A stretch of 64,000 nt of DNA, from positions 250,501 to 314,500 of the forward strand of contig NC_009277.2 in NCBI RefSeq assembly GCF_000002875.2, given 5' to 3'. Origin of the DNA: Leishmania infantum JPCM5 (Eukaryota > Euglenozoa > Kinetoplastea > Trypanosomatida > Trypanosomatidae). The first letter of the stretch is position 1. Each line of letters starts with the position of its first letter. Both the position numbers and the translations under genes were made by a program. This document shows positions 21,378-33,338 of this stretch, piece after piece. The notes beneath the pieces were generated by a model. That model worked only from the letters and a program-made list of their open reading frames with translations. It did not search any database and was not told the DNA's origin.

Positions 21378-21426
21378 CCCCCACTCTCCTCCCACTCCTC
21401 GCCCGCCGCCACTTTGGTACGCCGCA

Positions 21427-23646
21427 ATGCCGAACGCCGTTGTCACGCTGACCATTGTAAAGGCGGAGGCCCTCGTCGCGCTCAACCCTGGTGGCACGTC
21501 GAACCCGTTCTTCACTGCAACGATCGGTGCTCAGAGTGTGACGACGCCGGTGGTGTGCAAGACAGTGAACCCGGTATTCAATACGACTTTTACTTTCTAC
21601 GGCTGCCCGCTTCCGGCCATGTTGACGCTGCGCGCCTTCAACAAGATCCAGTTTGTGGACATCGAGGACCCGCTCGGCACCGCCACGGTCACCCTCTTCG
21701 ACCTGCAGCCGGAGACGACGACGAAGGTGGTTCAGCTCAGCCACGGCGGCGTCGCGGCGCTGGCGCAGCGCGCACTGAACGGGTGCGGTGCGGTTACCAT
21801 CACCTACAGCGTCGCGCCGATGCCCGCTGAGGAGGCGGACCCCGCCGTGGAGAACGCGGCGTCCAAGCCGAGCAGCCTGCCTTCTTCCACCGCCGCGCCC
21901 ATATCCGTGCCCGCTGCCCACAACATTGATGGCACCGGCCCGGCGTCTATCCCCGTCGCCTCAGTCCCACGTGAGGGCGCCGCCGGCACGCTGGGCTCCG
22001 TCACGCACGGCAGCAGCAGCAACCTGCTCGCCTCTGACCCCAGTGCCACGAACCCAGCCGCGACCACCGCAAGACTGAAGCCGAACGAGGGTGCGACGGC
22101 CGCTGCCAGGGAGGGCGCAGCCCCGTCTTTCTCAGTGCTTGGTGCGACACCGCAGCAGAGAAGCCAGCTTACGCCGCCCAGCCTGTCACCTGCTCGGCCG
22201 CCGGCGATCGCCACCTACCTCGTGCCGCAGGTAGCCCCACCCCCGTCATCTCCCGCCACTATGCACATGTCTGTGAAAACGGTGCCAACGAACGGGTATG
22301 AGAGCTACGCTGTGCAGGGCGCGAAGCTGCCGCCGCCGCCGCCGATGCCCGAGGAGGCCGCCGCCGCCGATCAGGTGCCGTCATCCACGCCAGCGGAGTC
22401 TTACTACGCGAACAACACCGCCCACAACGCCTCTGCGGCGCCGCCATCGAGCGCCGCTGACGCGCCGTCCTTGGGCAGCCTCGCTATGCTTCCGGTAGCG
22501 CCCAACATCCCAGCCTCGACTCGCTTCGCCTCCCTGCAGGAGTCCACGAGTGCCGCGCTTTCCTTTGACACCCAGCAGCAGACGGCATCCGCCAGTTCCC
22601 TGTACACCAGCGCAGCGCAGGCCCCGGCCACGGCGTCGCAAGCGAGGCTGCTCGTGATACCGCCGCACATCAACGGTACCGTGACTCCGACGTTCTTCCA
22701 CGCCTCACAAGCCTCGTCTCTCGCGGGCTCGCGTCATCCCTCCGCCGGCCAGCTCCCGGCCTCTACGAGAAACCCAAGCGAGTGCTTTCCTGCTCACGCC
22801 CAACCGCCGCCACTGGCTGGCGCGCTCCCGGTGGCGACGGCACCTCGGTCGCCGCCGCTCACCTCGAGCACGACCAGCAGCCTTCGCTCCACCCCCGCCG
22901 CGCAGTCTGCGCAAAGACGCCACAATACCGTTTCCTTCGCGGCCAGTCCGTTTCCTGCCGAGAACTTCGTCGCTGCCCCTTCGTCCGCGTCGACCTGTGC
23001 TGCCGCTACTCGCCGTGGTGTCGCACCAGCGTCTGCGACCGCCGGCCTGCAGCACAGCGCTGGCGCTGGCGCCGCCTTTCCCAGCGGTGCCGACCGCTGC
23101 GCCACCTACGCGTCGGCGTCTGTGGCCAGCGGCACCACCTCGCCAAGGCGCCGCAGCCCCCGCAGCGAGACCGAGCCCGGCGCCGAGGCCTCCGCCATCA
23201 CATCTGCCTCGCAGATCTACGCTGACAAGGAGTACCTGTTTGAGGTCGCCGCCACTGGTGCTGACGTCGAGGTGTTCCGGAGGCTTCGCCAAGTCGATCC
23301 CGCCCTCACGAACGGCTTCCTCGAGTGCTTGGACTACTCGGGCCGTAGCCTTCTGCACATCGCCGCGTGGAACGGACAGCTGCGCGTGCTGCAGATCCTG
23401 CTATGCCCCCAGCCCGCCGAGCCGATGATTGACCTGCGCTCGGTTGTGGCGGCGAAGAGTGGCAACACGATCCTGCACGCGGCAGCGTGTGGCGGCCAGG
23501 CCGAGGTGGCGCAGTGGTTGCGCTACTCGCATCCCACGGCTGGTCCACTGCTGCTGTCGATGCACAACGCCCGCAGCATGACGGCGGCAGAGTGTGCCAT
23601 GGAGGCAGGCTTTCCGCATGTGGCACGCCTGCTGATGCCTAACTGA
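21427..23646 (+). CDS. C2-domain and ankyrin-repeat protein
   Basis: This is a 739-residue protein. Residues 1-115 read as a C2 domain: a hydrophobic strand, then Asn-Pro-Phe, a Lys-Thr-Val-Asn-Pro-Val-Phe-Asn motif, and Asp-x-x-Asp-Pro-Leu-Gly near the end. C2 domains bind membranes, often through calcium; only part of the acidic ligand set is visible, so calcium dependence is unclear. Residues 130-600 are a Pro/Ala/Ser-rich linker. The C-terminus carries about three ankyrin repeats (about 633-664 with a Leu-Leu-His-Ile-Ala-Ala core, 675-705, and 713-739 degenerate). A role as a membrane-tethered adaptor is inferred. The ATG lies 50 bases after a strong splice acceptor, which fixes the start well. 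Confidence 0.85.
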   Translation: MPNAVVTLTIVKAEALVALNPGGTSNPFFTATIGAQSVTTPVVCKTVNPVFNTTFTFYGCPLPAMLTLRAFNKIQFVDIEDPLGTATVTLFDLQPETTTKVVQLSHGGVAALAQRALNGCGAVTITYSVAPMPAEEADPAVENAASKPSSLPSSTAAPISVPAAHNIDGTGPASIPVASVPREGAAGTLGSVTHGSSSNLLASDPSATNPAATTARLKPNEGATAAAREGAAPSFSVLGATPQQRSQLTPPSLSPARPPAIATYLVPQVAPPPSSPATMHMSVKTVPTNGYESYAVQGAKLPPPPPMPEEAAAADQVPSSTPAESYYANNTAHNASAAPPSSAADAPSLGSLAMLPVAPNIPASTRFASLQESTSAALSFDTQQQTASASSLYTSAAQAPATASQARLLVIPPHINGTVTPTFFHASQASSLAGSRHPSAGQLPASTRNPSECFPAHAQPPPLAGALPVATAPRSPPLTSSTTSSLRSTPAAQSAQRRHNTVSFAASPFPAENFVAAPSSASTCAAATRRGVAPASATAGLQHSAGAGAAFPSGADRCATYASASVASGTTSPRRRSPRSETEPGAEASAITSASQIYADKEYLFEVAATGADVEVFRRLRQVDPALTNGFLECLDYSGRSLLHIAAWNGQLRVLQILLCPQPAEPMIDLRSVVAAKSGNTILHAAACGGQAEVAQWLRYSHPTAGPLLLSMHNARSMTAAECAMEAGFPHVARLLMPN

Positions 23647-26600
23647 GCACTGCTCTTGAACCGTTTCTGTCTACCCTCAGCCGCGGGTGGCCAGTGCACA
23701 CTCTGCACGGTTTGAGAAGACGAAAGCGGCGGGGGGTCTTGAGCGGCAGCAGCAGCAGCACTGCGGCAGCCACGGCGCGCCTGCCCACGGCTTGCACACG
23801 CATGCGCGCATACCTTTGTGCGTATGAGCGCGTATGCGTGTGTGCACGTCCGTGTGCCTGTCTCGCTCTCGCTCTCGCTGTCTGTGCGCCGACGGACGTG
23901 TGCACATCTTTCTCCTCTTACATTTTACGCGGCTGAATGGCACACGCGCATACTGTACAAAGAATGGGGAGTGTGAGCGGAGACTGTTGCGCGCCCGTGC
24001 TCGGAGGAGGATGGGGCCGGTAGTGGTGTGGTGTTGTATGGTGGGGACAGTGGACACGTGTGAACAAGGAAGTGGCGTCTCTCTCCTTCGACAAGCCACT
24101 CCATCGCGCCCCTTTTCCCTTTCGCACAGATGCTTATCGCACCTGCCTCTCTGTGTCGAGTGGCATCTCTGCGACGTGTACCTCGTGAGGTGCATCGTCG
24201 TCATCATGCCTGCATGTGAGCGGGCGCCTGTGTCTGCGCGTGAGTTTCGGTTACGCAGCACGACGCCAATAAAGGAAGCATGCGAGACAGCAGAGAGAGA
24301 AGGTGGACCGTGCAGCGGAGGCCGATGGCGGTGGATTGCTGTGTTGCTGAGGCTGTGCAGAGGGGGAGCGCGTGCACGCTCACAGTGCAGGAGATACCCG
24401 ACGAGAACACACAAAGTCCTAAACAAAGGAAAGCGACGGTGCAGTGCCGATGGAGAACCGAGGAAGGAAGCGGAGAGTGACGCGGGGAGTGCGAGAGGGA
24501 GAGAGCGGTAGGTGGCTGTAAAGCGAAGAGACGCGCGCGTACGTGTGACGTCTGCTTGTGCGCATGTAAGTGCCTGTGAAGGGGCAATGCGTAGCCGAGG
24601 CAGACACTGGCGCAGGTTTAGGCGGAGGGCGCCGGCGGCTTCGTGCCTCTTATTCGCGTGCCTCGTTCTCGATGTCTTTCCGTGCCCGCGACTTCGTTGT
24701 AGCTGTCATGATAGGGAGGTGGTTGTGGTAGGGGTAAGGCGGCCGCGGAAGGAGCATCGAGAGCGGGAGAGCAAGCGATCGGTGTCTGGCTGTGCACGTG
24801 AGGGCGCTGATGTGCACTGTGTGCGCCAGCATAGGCGCGGGCGCCTCCTCGGAGACGTCTCTTCGGATTGCTGCTCTCTCTCTCTGCTACACGGCCTACG
24901 TTCCTTTTCCATCTCGCGCACACATGTGGCATCTACGCATGTGCGTCATCAACGCCGCTCTCTTCGTCTTTGGAGCGCTTCGCCTTCGCTCCCCTTGCTG
25001 GAGGCTTGCGTGTGTGTGTGTGCGGCTATCCGTGCGTGAGTGTACTCGTCTGCGACAGGCGGTGTACGCTGTGCGTTTTACGGGTCGATTCTCTGCGTCC
25101 TGCGCGTCTGTGGCGGTGTGTCTGTGCGCGTATACGTGCAACATATACGTATGTATGTGTGTGCACGTCTACATAACGGCTCTCGTCGTTTTTCCTGCTC
25201 CGCTGTCGAGGGCTTGTTGTTGTCATTCCACGCACCTCTCTTCTTCGTCGTCCCTGTTCTGTCCTGTAACCTCCCTCGCCTTTGCAGGGAGACCTCATCG
25301 ATGTTGTTGTCTGTTATGTATGCGTGTGCGTGTGTATACTCTCCCCCGTCCTCCCTCCACACACGCGAAACAGCCGGAGAGGAGGCATACCTCTTTCACG
25401 GCACTTCCCCTCCTCTTCCGCTGTCGGCCTTGTCGTTGTTGCATCTAATGTTGTGCGCGGGCGTTGCGCGTTCGCCTTGGGTGTTATCGGTCGGTCTCTC
25501 TCTCTCTTTCGCTTACTACCTTCTCTATCTTTCAGCATGCGTTCACGCTAGCGGGAGGCGCACCGCGTCGACGGCGCCGTCCTTTACCTTCTATTTTGTG
25601 CACAGTGTGCGTGTGTGTGTATGCACGTCTCGTTCCTTCAGCTGTGTGTGTGTGTGTGTGTCTTTCTGTATAGCTTCGACCCCTTCCCCTCCCCTCCCTC
25701 CCCCATTAACATATAGAGCGAGGGCAGGCGACTGACTGATGGCGGCGGTGATGACGGCCATCCAGTGGTCCCCGGCTCTCTCCTCTCTCCTCTCTGTTTC
25801 TTCTTGATGATCTTCTCTGGTGCTGGCGATGCTCCCTCGCACTTTCTTTGCCTGTACGGGTTGACTGCTTCGTGTGGCGCTTGCGCGCGTCTGTCCACCA
25901 CTCCTCCCCGCTATGGAGAGCGAGAGGGCGAGCGAGGCAGTGGTGCAGGCGTATCCTACACCCGCCCCTCCTCCACACAACGACAAATACGGACATACAA
26001 GGGGGTGGGGTTGGGGGAGGGCAGGCAGTCTTATGGTCTTCCGCTCCTTTACGCGCTCGCTGTTTAACCGACAGACGCAGATTAGAGTCGTCGCGCGCAC
26101 ACGCGGGCTCAGGAGGGAGAAAAAAACGAAGCACACTAAAAGGCAGCACCAAAGAGGGCAAGAGCAGGGGGTGGGCACGGCCACCCAGCCGGCGAGCACC
26201 TGTGGTGCAGTGGGGGCGAAGGCGAAGAGGGAGGCGGGAGCATGAGAACGGGTCGGAGGGGAACAGCGACAGTGCTGAGCCACAACGCAACTAGGGAGGT
26301 GCGCTCCTCCTTGCTTCCTCCTTCTAGCCTTCCCCCCCTCTTACCCCTTCTCACGTGCGTGTGCGTGTACGCTGGACAGCTTCGTCGCACACGCTCCTCC
26401 CGCTCTCCCTGCGCCCGCCTTGACGTGAACGACTCGGCCTCGTGCCCTCCTCCCTCCTTTGTGTGCTCGCATTCTTTTTGCATATCTCTGTCGATGCTTT
26501 CGGCTTTTTTGATGGCCACCGCGACTTCTACGCATCTCTCTCGCTCTTGCTCTTGTCGCCGATGTACGGGCCTGCGCCCTGTTTTCATGTAGACGCGCGC

Positions 26601-29600
26601 GTGGCATCTCTCGCATCGATGATGAGCAGCTATGTGTGTCTGCTCATCTCTTGACTGGTTTCACTTCTGGTGTGCGTGCTTGCGAAGGGCGACGGGGGGC
26701 ATGAGGGGCGAGCCTGGCATCGGCCTGTCCTGCCTCGCCGGCCCGCATTGCTGTCCTCACCGCCTCCAGTGGACAGATGTTGTTCTGCATCTGTGCGGGT
26801 GCGCGCGAGTATACGTGTGTGTGTGTGTGTGGTGCTTCACCTGCATGCCCATCTATATATTTCTCTATATACTCCTTCTGTTGTTCTTGTGCTCCCCTCT
26901 CTCGCGTGCTTCCACGCGCCCGTCGGCGAGGCTCCCCGCCGCCGCCAACACCGCCACCGCCTCTCCGCTCGACCCCTGTGCACTCAAAAACAGCTTATGG
27001 CGCCCGTTGGCGGCAAGCGGTGGGGAGATAACGCGTGTTCCACAGCGCGAATGGGCGTTGAGTTGGGGGCTAGAACAGGCGCGCGCAGGCAGCAGCACAC
27101 CCGCACAAGGAGGCACACATGCGTATGCACACGCGCGTGCGCACAAGTAGCGATGTTGCTACGAGGCAGATGCTGCCACACTGGGTCAGCAGTGGGAGCT
27201 AGAGAGCTACAGAAAGCGCGCGAGCAAGTGAGAGTGCGGCAGCAGCAGCCGCTTGGTGTGTCCGGAAAAGGGCACATGCACCCCCCATTCTTCAGGTGGC
27301 AGAGAGGGAGGGAGGCTGTAGCTAATCAAAGGGAGCGCGAGGGGAAAAAAGAAAAAAAACAGCTCGAGCCACCACCCCCTCCCCTTCCTCCCTCTCTCCC
27401 TCCCTCCCTCCCTCCCGCCTTCCCTCTCTGCACGCATACTCGCCGGAGTCTGCTGTAGTGTTGTACTACGACTGAATGCTTGCCTCTGTGTTTTGTGCGC
27501 GTTACGCGAAGGGGAAGCGGCGACGAAACCTGTATAGAGTGCGTGAGTGTGTGTGTGTGTGTGGGGAGGGCTGAGGGCGCCTGCCCTGCCTAGCTCTTTC
27601 GGTGCCCCTCCGCTCTGCCCAATTTCTCTCCTCTCTTTCCCTAGACTCGCCCAAGACGAACTCTCTATCATTTTTGTTGCTCTGTGGTGCTGTTGAGCTG
27701 CGGCTGACGTTTACGTATTCCCCTTTAACGGTGTCTCAGACACACACACACACACACGCACACGCTTGTCGGCGCCAAGTGAGTGCGTGTGTGTGCCGCA
27801 GGTCCGCTGCTCCTCCACATCTTTTCTTTCTTTCCCGTTTGGCCGATGTGCTCGGTGTGCGGCGTCCGCGTGACACATCTCTCTTCGAACACGCAAACAT
27901 TAGTGTTGCGGTCCTGCCCGCTGTGCTTCCCTCCAGTTGCGCCTGTCGCGCTGCTGCGCCTCTCCTCCCCTCCGTTTTTTGTTGGCAGGATCGCTCACGC
28001 GTGCTTCTCGGTGCCTGGCTCTCTGTGCGCTTGTCCAATCGTAGACGACGACCACACAGAGCATCCAAGCACGCAAGGTGACGGAGCCGCCCCCGCCCTC
28101 CCCTCTCCTTCCCGTCCCTTCTCTTCCTAGCACACACCTGCACAGTCGCTTCGCCAACACAGTTGCGCAGGTGCACGCACGCAACGCCTGCCGAAGCACG
28201 AGCGCTTTTCTCCCTCGTCTCTCTTCCTGGACGCCTTTCGAGTGCTGTGTTTCGTGCGCCTCTGTGCCCTTCCTCCCCTCCCCTTCCTCCTCCTCTGCTC
28301 CCTTTTCTCCCTCCCTCCCATGCGTCTCTGTAGATTGTCGATGCCGAGCAGCTCTCTGTGTCCCTCCCTCTGTCCGTCTTCCTTTATCTGGCTGCTTTCT
28401 TGCGAAGACGCACACATAACAACAACAAAGAGGAGGAGGCGAGGAGGAGGGCGCGATACTCTTGACATCCGTTTTACAGATTTCCAATGCCTGTGTCGCC
28501 CCGCGTGCCTCTTCTCTGGAGTGCTTCCCGTGCCGCTCGCCGCCCTTTTTCTGTCCATCGGTGACGCAAACACACGGGGCCTCCTCTCTTCTCTTTTCTC
28601 TTGTTGCCGCCCTTTTATTTTAATCTTCACCGCCACATCTGGCTAACTAAAGCAGGCAAGCACACACACACACACACACATACACGAGCAAATAAGGATG
28701 TGCTTGTGCGTGTGTGCATGGGCACGCGCGCTGTACGCGCGCGGATGACCATTTCTTGTTGTGCCCCCACACGCCCTCCCTAACCTATGAAGGAACAGCA
28801 GACCACACGCAGAAAACGGCTTATCAAACGCACAGCGCCTCTAGCGGGCGCTGTGCTGGTGTGCATGCCGGCCGGCAGCAGCAACGACGCAACGGCGTTG
28901 GACGTTTCGCGTGCGCGTGCCCGCGCAGGCAATGAAAGAGCCGCTGTTGAGCGTCAACCTTCGTCACTGGCGGTGCGTGTGCATGTGTGTGTGCAGGAGG
29001 GCTTCAGCGACAGCGCGGCGCTCCTCAATCATGAGGGACATGGCTGAGAAGAGAAGACGCGAGAGTGCAACGGGTCGGGATCTGCAAGTGGGCACCGACG
29101 ACACCGCCAAGGTGGCGAGGACACACACACACACATAAACAGACGCCCGCAGAGGTGTTAATCAGTGCCTTGCTCTCGCTCTATGTCGATCTCGTGCATC
29201 ACGGCGACTGCTACTTCTCCCCCACCGTGCTGCACCACTCTCCCTCATGTGCTGACGCACGTGCTTGCTCTTCAGCTACTCTGGAATCTCTGTCGTCATC
29301 TCGCGCCTCTTTTCTTCGATCGTTTCTTCGCTTTTTTTTTTCGTCTCACGTCCCATATCGATGGCTCCACCTGGCAGACACAACTCACGCACGCAAAACA
29401 CCCGGCACGGGGCCCAAAGAGTCGTGCAGCGCCTGCCCCTTGCCCTTGTTTTCTCACGATATCCTGGCTGTGCGTGCATGCGCCTCCCCTTCTACGATCG
29501 TCATTTTCTTTGTTGCTGCTCTTGCTCACGCTGATGCCCGCCACCGCGAAGCCACCACCACCCACCACCGCCACTGAAACGACCGCTGACGGCCTTGTGT

Positions 29601-29650
29601 GGCTGCTCCGAGGCCCGCCGTTGTGAGCATGCGAGGACGGTCTACTGCGC
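23647..29650. other. 6-kb stretch with no supported gene
   Basis: This is unusually long for a spacer in this window. It is a patchwork of C/T-rich and TG-rich sequence, with CA tracts (near 27740-27760, 28663-28681 and 29121-29138) and no extended GC3-biased frame on either strand. The longest frames (200-260 codons) lack consistent codon use. A short ATG frame at 28787-29047 (86 codons) is the only one with mildly gene-like codons, and I do not call it. RNA genes cannot be excluded by eye. Confidence 0.5.
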
Positions 29651-31980
29651 GTGCAGCCACGGTGCACCGTGACTTCAGAAGCCGCCAATGATGAGGGCGA
29701 GGGCAGAGGCGGGAATACCGACAGCGGTGGCGGCGATGGCAGGGCCGCGGACACGGTGCTGACCACACTATCTCCAACAATGGTCACAGAGGCGGGGGCC
29801 GCCAGCCGCGGCAGTGCCACGGCAGTGGATGGCGCAACGCGGACGAGGCACCTCTGGATGCCACTCCTCCCACTTCAGGACCTGGTTAAGCAGTTCACCA
29901 CCCACCTAAACCACTACGGCCTCACGGAACATGTGCCGAAGGCGCTCGTTGGTGCTACGGCTATGGTCAGTGCTGTCACTGACGCCGCCAAGGACGACGC
30001 CGACAGCAGCGACGGCGAACTGCATCGTGCTCTAGAGGCCTTCGCCCAGTACGCGCACGAGACGGCCTCGGTCGAGCTGAGCGTTGATGTCTTCGACTCG
30101 ATCCGGGGCGCATACATGCTGCACATGCACCCGCTTCGCGCGGCAGCAGCTCGCGCTGCAAAGTCTGACGACGCTGGTGAGACAGCATCGCTGCGGCACG
30201 TGCCAGGCCTGTCCATCGTGCGTGGCTGCAGCGGCTGCTTCCTCCACCCCCTGCCGGGTAGACGCGGCGCTTCAGGCTGGGCTGCGCCGGTGGCGGCATA
30301 GACATCCATGCCGTCACGCAAGGCTACCCGGCGGAGACGGAGGAGCGCATGTTTATGCGTTCAAATCTTCAGCGATGCCACGGACGAGGGGCTATCCGCC
30401 TTGCGCGAGTTCCAAACAGCGATCGCAACAGACTCGGAGGGGGCGGCCGCGGCGCCGGCTAACGAGGACGGGGGGGGGGCTCCGGCGCTGTAGCTGCCGA
30501 CCGTCCTTGCACTGCATCAGACGCATCAAAAACCGACACGTCTGTCGAAGCCTCCGTGCCGGTGGCGGCCGCGTTGTCGTCTGCCCCCGAGCAGAGCACC
30601 GGGCAAGCACGCCAATGCAGTAAAGACCACGACAGAGCTGACTGGGCAGAACTCTTGGTTCGGTGGCGCCTGTCAGGGAGCGCATAACCGCGTAAAAGGT
30701 GCCGCACTCAGCAACGCTACTGCGTGCGTCTGCACGCTTGCGACCTGCTACTCTCCCCCAGCAGCTTTTCGCCATCTCGTGGAGGGAGGACCTCGCGGCG
30801 GCGCGCGTACTGCTGGCCGATGCATCCGCGCTGCTGCGGTGCTGCTACGAGGTTTTCGACACCCTCCCGGCCACCTCCTCACCTGCCGAGCCGTGGTCGC
30901 CTTTCTCGGCGTCCTCTGCATCTCTGTGCGGCCTCTCCGGGCTCCACATGCGCGCCGCCGTTCCAGCCGCACTGCAACGCGGTGCCCTGTTTCAGGTGCG
31001 CGGCTGCCTTACCTGCTCTTTGGCGAGGAGCCAGCCCCCGCTTATGCGACAGCGCCGTTCGGCAGCATGCCGGAAGACGGCTGTGGTGTGCCTGCGGGGG
31101 CCGCTGCGACTCCGGCCATTGACCTACTCGCCGCGGCGTTGATGTTATCAGCACCGTCCGCAGCAGCTTGAGCGTCGATGCTGGCCGCCCGTGCTCCGCT
31201 CGCTCTCGACCGTGTCTTCCTCAAGGCGCTGCCGAAGCTGCATCCGGCCATCCTAGTGCTCACGAGTGACGTCCGCGAGGACGAGGTGGTGCCGACGACA
31301 CTGCCGGAACGCGTATACAGCGCATGGTAGGCGCGTGCGGCGGCAACGCCCGTGCAGGGCACGTGCAGCCCCGCCGCAGCCACCACGACCGCCGCTCCCA
31401 TCACCGCATCTGCCCCGCCGAAAAGCTCGGGCACTAGGGCTGTGAGGCGCAAGCGTGCGGCTGCATCTGCTGGCGCTGGTGATGTGGGAGACGAGGAGAG
31501 AATGAATCTATTTCACCATCGTTACGTCCACCTCCGTGAGTGCTTCAGCTCTCTGGCCCACCTGTGCCCTGAGCTTCCAAAATTGCGCTTTAGGGGAACG
31601 GAGGCGTACACGATGGCACTCTTCTGCCTGCCGCGTAACGCGTCGCTGCAGGCGCTGGGGGGGGACACTGGCATATCGACTGGGCTGCTCAGCCGAGGCT
31701 CAGGACAACGTGCGTGTCGCCATCGCGCTCACAGCGCTGGAAGAGTCGGCTGGAGGCGCACTAGCCGCCAAGTTGGGCCGCCGCAGCTAACCCCCCCCCC
31801 CAACTCCATGCATCTGCCTCGTCGCCCGCCGGGGATGCTACCTTTACGCTTGAAGTCATCACTACCGCGTTGCCCCACGACAGCAGGGCGGACCTGCTCA
31901 AGTACGCCCATGCGTTTCTCGCTCGCTGAGGGGTCTGTGTGCGCCGTCGCCGCCGCGGCTGCCATTGACGTCATCATCGC
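29651..31980 (+). pseudogene. decayed protein-coding gene, several frameshifts and stops
   Basis: Gene-like peptide runs continue along the + strand but hop between frames. One frame is good from about 29780 to 30165. A Cys-rich run (C-x2-C-x2-C-x2-C) lies near 30180 in another frame, and the third frame holds 30297-30350. The first frame resumes to a G10 run at 30470-30479. Further pieces follow at about 30500-30690, 30760-30900 and 31000-31660. The last piece is interrupted by in-frame TGA (31169-31171) and TAG (31328-31330), then by a G8 run (31657-31664) and a C11 run (31791-31801) with further shifts. Some lesions sit in homopolymers and might be sequencing errors, but the plain stop codons argue for true decay. 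The intact protein would have been about 700 residues. I do not recognise the family. Boundaries are approximate. Confidence 0.6.
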
Positions 31981-32869
31981 ACCTCTTCACCACTCTTCAC
32001 ATTTCGCTCTCCCCCGTTGTCGCCCTCGAAGCGTCGTGACACACACGCACACACACGTGTCCACAGACAGAGCCAGGTAGACGCGGATGCGCATGCGCAT
32101 GCATCTCCTCGCTCTTGCACGGTGTTCCTCTTGCACTACGGCAGCGCCACCGGACCGGCGCTGATCATGATGCTGCTCATCAGCTGTATCGCACGCACGC
32201 TCTCTGTCTGTCTCTCTGCGCCCGTGCATGTGATGTGCGCTCCGTCGATGGCGAAGAGAAGGCGAAGAGCGAACATGGCGTGCCAAGCGCTCGCGAGCAG
32301 CAGCAGTAGCAGCAAGCAGCGAGGCCTTGGAAACGAAGAGAAAGATGGCGCAGCTGCAAGGAGTGCGCGCGCGGCCTCATGATCTGTAGGAAGAGGCAAC
32401 AGAGAGCGGAGGAGAGCATGGCCATGCGCACATGTATAGTTGCGCCATTTTATTTCCACATAAAACAGAGACAGCACTCTTGCCGTCATGCTGCGCGCAT
32501 CTGCGTGTGCGCGTCGCTCTCCTTCCTATGACGCGGCACCGACCTTGAGTAAACGCACTGCACGGATGCGTCACCACCACCACCTTAGCGGGCGATCGGA
32601 ACCCCTCCCTTTCCATTCCTTCAGTGACAGCAGTTGCGTTGAAGTTCGGCCCTGCTATCCTCCTCCTCCTCCTATGTATGTGTCTTCAGCTGCCTCTTAG
32701 CCTGTGCTGCACGTCACGACGACGACGACGATGGCATTGCACAACACTTCATTGCCCTTCCGCCCCCGCTGTTGCTGCTGCCACCCTCTCCCTTCTCCCC
32801 CTCTCTCGCTCGGTCTGTATGTCTTGCCCAACCTCTGCCGCAAAACCTCCCCCTGCCCCCCAACACACA

Positions 32870-32909
<40 letters not shown>

Positions 32910-33338
32910 TGCGTGATCCTCGGCAACAAGCATTCACGCGCGTGCCGTTGCCACCCCTCCATCGTGACCACCTCTCCCTCAGCGCAGCGTCAAGAGCGAG
33001 TCAGCGGAGGGGACGCGGAAACGGAGCCCAAGGCGGGGACGAGCAGAGAAGTGGAGGCTGGACCCCCTGACACGGGATCACTGGCGCGCGGCCGGAACAC
33101 ACGCACGCACCCCTCGGCGTCCTTCTCCCGCTCTGTCCGCGTGCGGGTGCGTTTTTCCGTTACCCGCCAAGCGCACGGCGACCGAGGGCTGAGCTCAGCC
33201 GCCGCCGCTCCTCCAGCTGCTCCACCTCTTCGTGAGCACGACAGCGGCCTGCCTTCAGGTGAGCTCTGTCCTGCTGCTCATCAGCGCGCACACGCGTAGA
33301 GGCACGCGAGCAGTTCCAGTAGGAGACCACCACCAGCC
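31981..33338. other. intergenic spacer with (CA)n, no gene seen
   Basis: The spacer after the pseudogene holds a CA tract at about 32873-32907. The last 200 bases before 33339 are the leader of the YEATS gene. No gene-like frame is seen. Confidence 0.55.

Larger units (their letters stand above)
19485..21426. other. intergenic region dominated by a minisatellite
   Basis: The 3' flank of the zinc-finger gene has an (AT)n tract at 19583-19601 followed by a few GTAG units. The 10-bp minisatellite occupies 19925-20828. The remaining 600 bases form the leader of the C2 gene and become strongly C/T-rich. Frames of 340-430 codons here are artefacts of the repeat. Confidence 0.7.

Noticed and set aside
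28787..29047. 86-codon ATG frame in the long gene-less stretch
   Set aside because: Codon use is only mildly gene-like, there is no clear acceptor, and no recognisable motif; chance is likely.
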